DNA of 64,000 bases from Rhodococcus sp. H36-A4 (GTDB lineage: Bacteria > Actinomycetota > Actinomycetes > Mycobacteriales > Mycobacteriaceae): assembly GCF_027158005.1 (NCBI RefSeq), contig NZ_JAPVLQ010000003.1, forward strand, positions 124,001-188,000, given 5' to 3'. The notes under the pieces were generated by a model. It was given only the letters and a program-made list of their open reading frames with translations. It made no database searches and was not told the origin of the DNA. Shown one piece after another: positions 63,884 through 64,000 of the stretch; the first letter of the stretch is position 1; each line of letters starts with the position of its first letter. Both the position numbers and the translations under genes were made by a program.

Positions 63884-64000
63884 ATGCGCCGTCGCATACT
63901 GCAATCCATCCTTGCCGTCGTCCTGCTGACCGCTCTACTGCTTGGTCTGCCCCTTGTGTACACCGCCTGGCTATGGGTGGAGGATTTCACTCGCGACGAC
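63884..64000 (+). CDS. Sensor histidine kinase, N-terminal part only (cut by window edge)
   Basis: Frame open from ATG 63884 to the end of the window, 39 residues: MRRRILQSILAVVLLTALLLGLP and VYTAWLWVEDFTRDD. A positively charged start plus a transmembrane helix, three bases after a response-regulator gene, is typical of a sensor kinase N-terminus. No kinase domain is visible yet. Confidence 0.65.
   Translation, partial: MRRRILQSILAVVLLTALLLGLPLVYTAWLWVEDFTRDD

Noticed and set aside
1-64000. tRNA or rRNA genes, CRISPR array, insertion sequence or prophage
   Set aside because: I looked for these and saw no cloverleaf-like sequence, regularly spaced repeat, transposase, integrase or phage structural gene.

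Overview
The window is a high-GC actinobacterial chromosome segment, most likely from a mycolic-acid-containing genus such as Rhodococcus/Rhodococcoides or a close relative (inference). The supporting signs are high GC3, frequent GTG and TTG starts, 4-base stop/start overlaps, acyl-CoA carboxylase genes of the AccA3/AccD5/AccE type, an EspC-like type VII secretion target, and a gene order that, from memory, largely follows M. tuberculosis Rv3335c down to Rv3278c. No rRNA, tRNA, CRISPR array, transposase or integrase was seen.

Layout: 1-1946, end of a YihY-type membrane protein and a convergent D,D-carboxypeptidase. 2037-7902, a five-gene minus-strand inositol catabolism operon (iolG-like, iolE-like, iolC, iolB, iolD). 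8133-9338, an acyl-CoA dehydrogenase, then a very strong hairpin. 9426-12840, succinate dehydrogenase sdhC-sdhD-sdhA-sdhB. 13103-15962, cdd-deoA-add nucleoside salvage. 15970-19344, a tightly coupled minus-strand set: EspC-like secretion target, WXG-NlpC/P60 protein, two YbaB-like small proteins and an acidic conserved protein. 19442-23397, upp, a DUF2797 gene, phosphomannomutase-type mutase and purine nucleoside phosphorylase. 23528-28664, enoyl-CoA hydratase, two M20 amidohydrolases, a gamma-glutamylcyclotransferase-like gene and the flavoprotein LpdA. 28825-33352, an aminotransferase and glycerol kinase/glycerol-3-phosphate dehydrogenase.

33353-36164 is the clearest foreign-looking patch: a CYP125-like P450 and a PucR/CdaR-type regulator lie between glpD and a second, degenerate copy of the glpD 3' tail. 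36181-42560 holds a membrane protein, nei and lhr (overlapping DNA repair genes) and a small ORF. 42621-51304 holds housekeeping and hypothetical genes (SDR, CPBP protease, Lrp regulator, UPF0104-like, DUF2461, MobA-like, methyltransferase, BaeRF-like, DUF389). 51344-60282 carries lipid carboxylation genes (accA3, accD5, accE) with a PapA-like condensation-domain acyltransferase, sseA-sufE, maf and a broken flavodoxin fragment. 60410-64000 has birA, an AI-2E-type permease, a PH-domain membrane protein and the start of a two-component system whose kinase is cut by the window edge.

Functional links: the carboxylase subunits AccA3 and AccD5/AccE and the biotin ligase BirA form one biochemical unit; cdd, deoA, add, upp and the PNP form a dispersed nucleoside salvage set; iol genes convert inositol toward central metabolism; glpK/glpD process glycerol. 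The two most unusual regions are the putative type VII secretion effector module (17248-19344) and the P450 cassette bordered by duplicated glpD tails (33314-36164).
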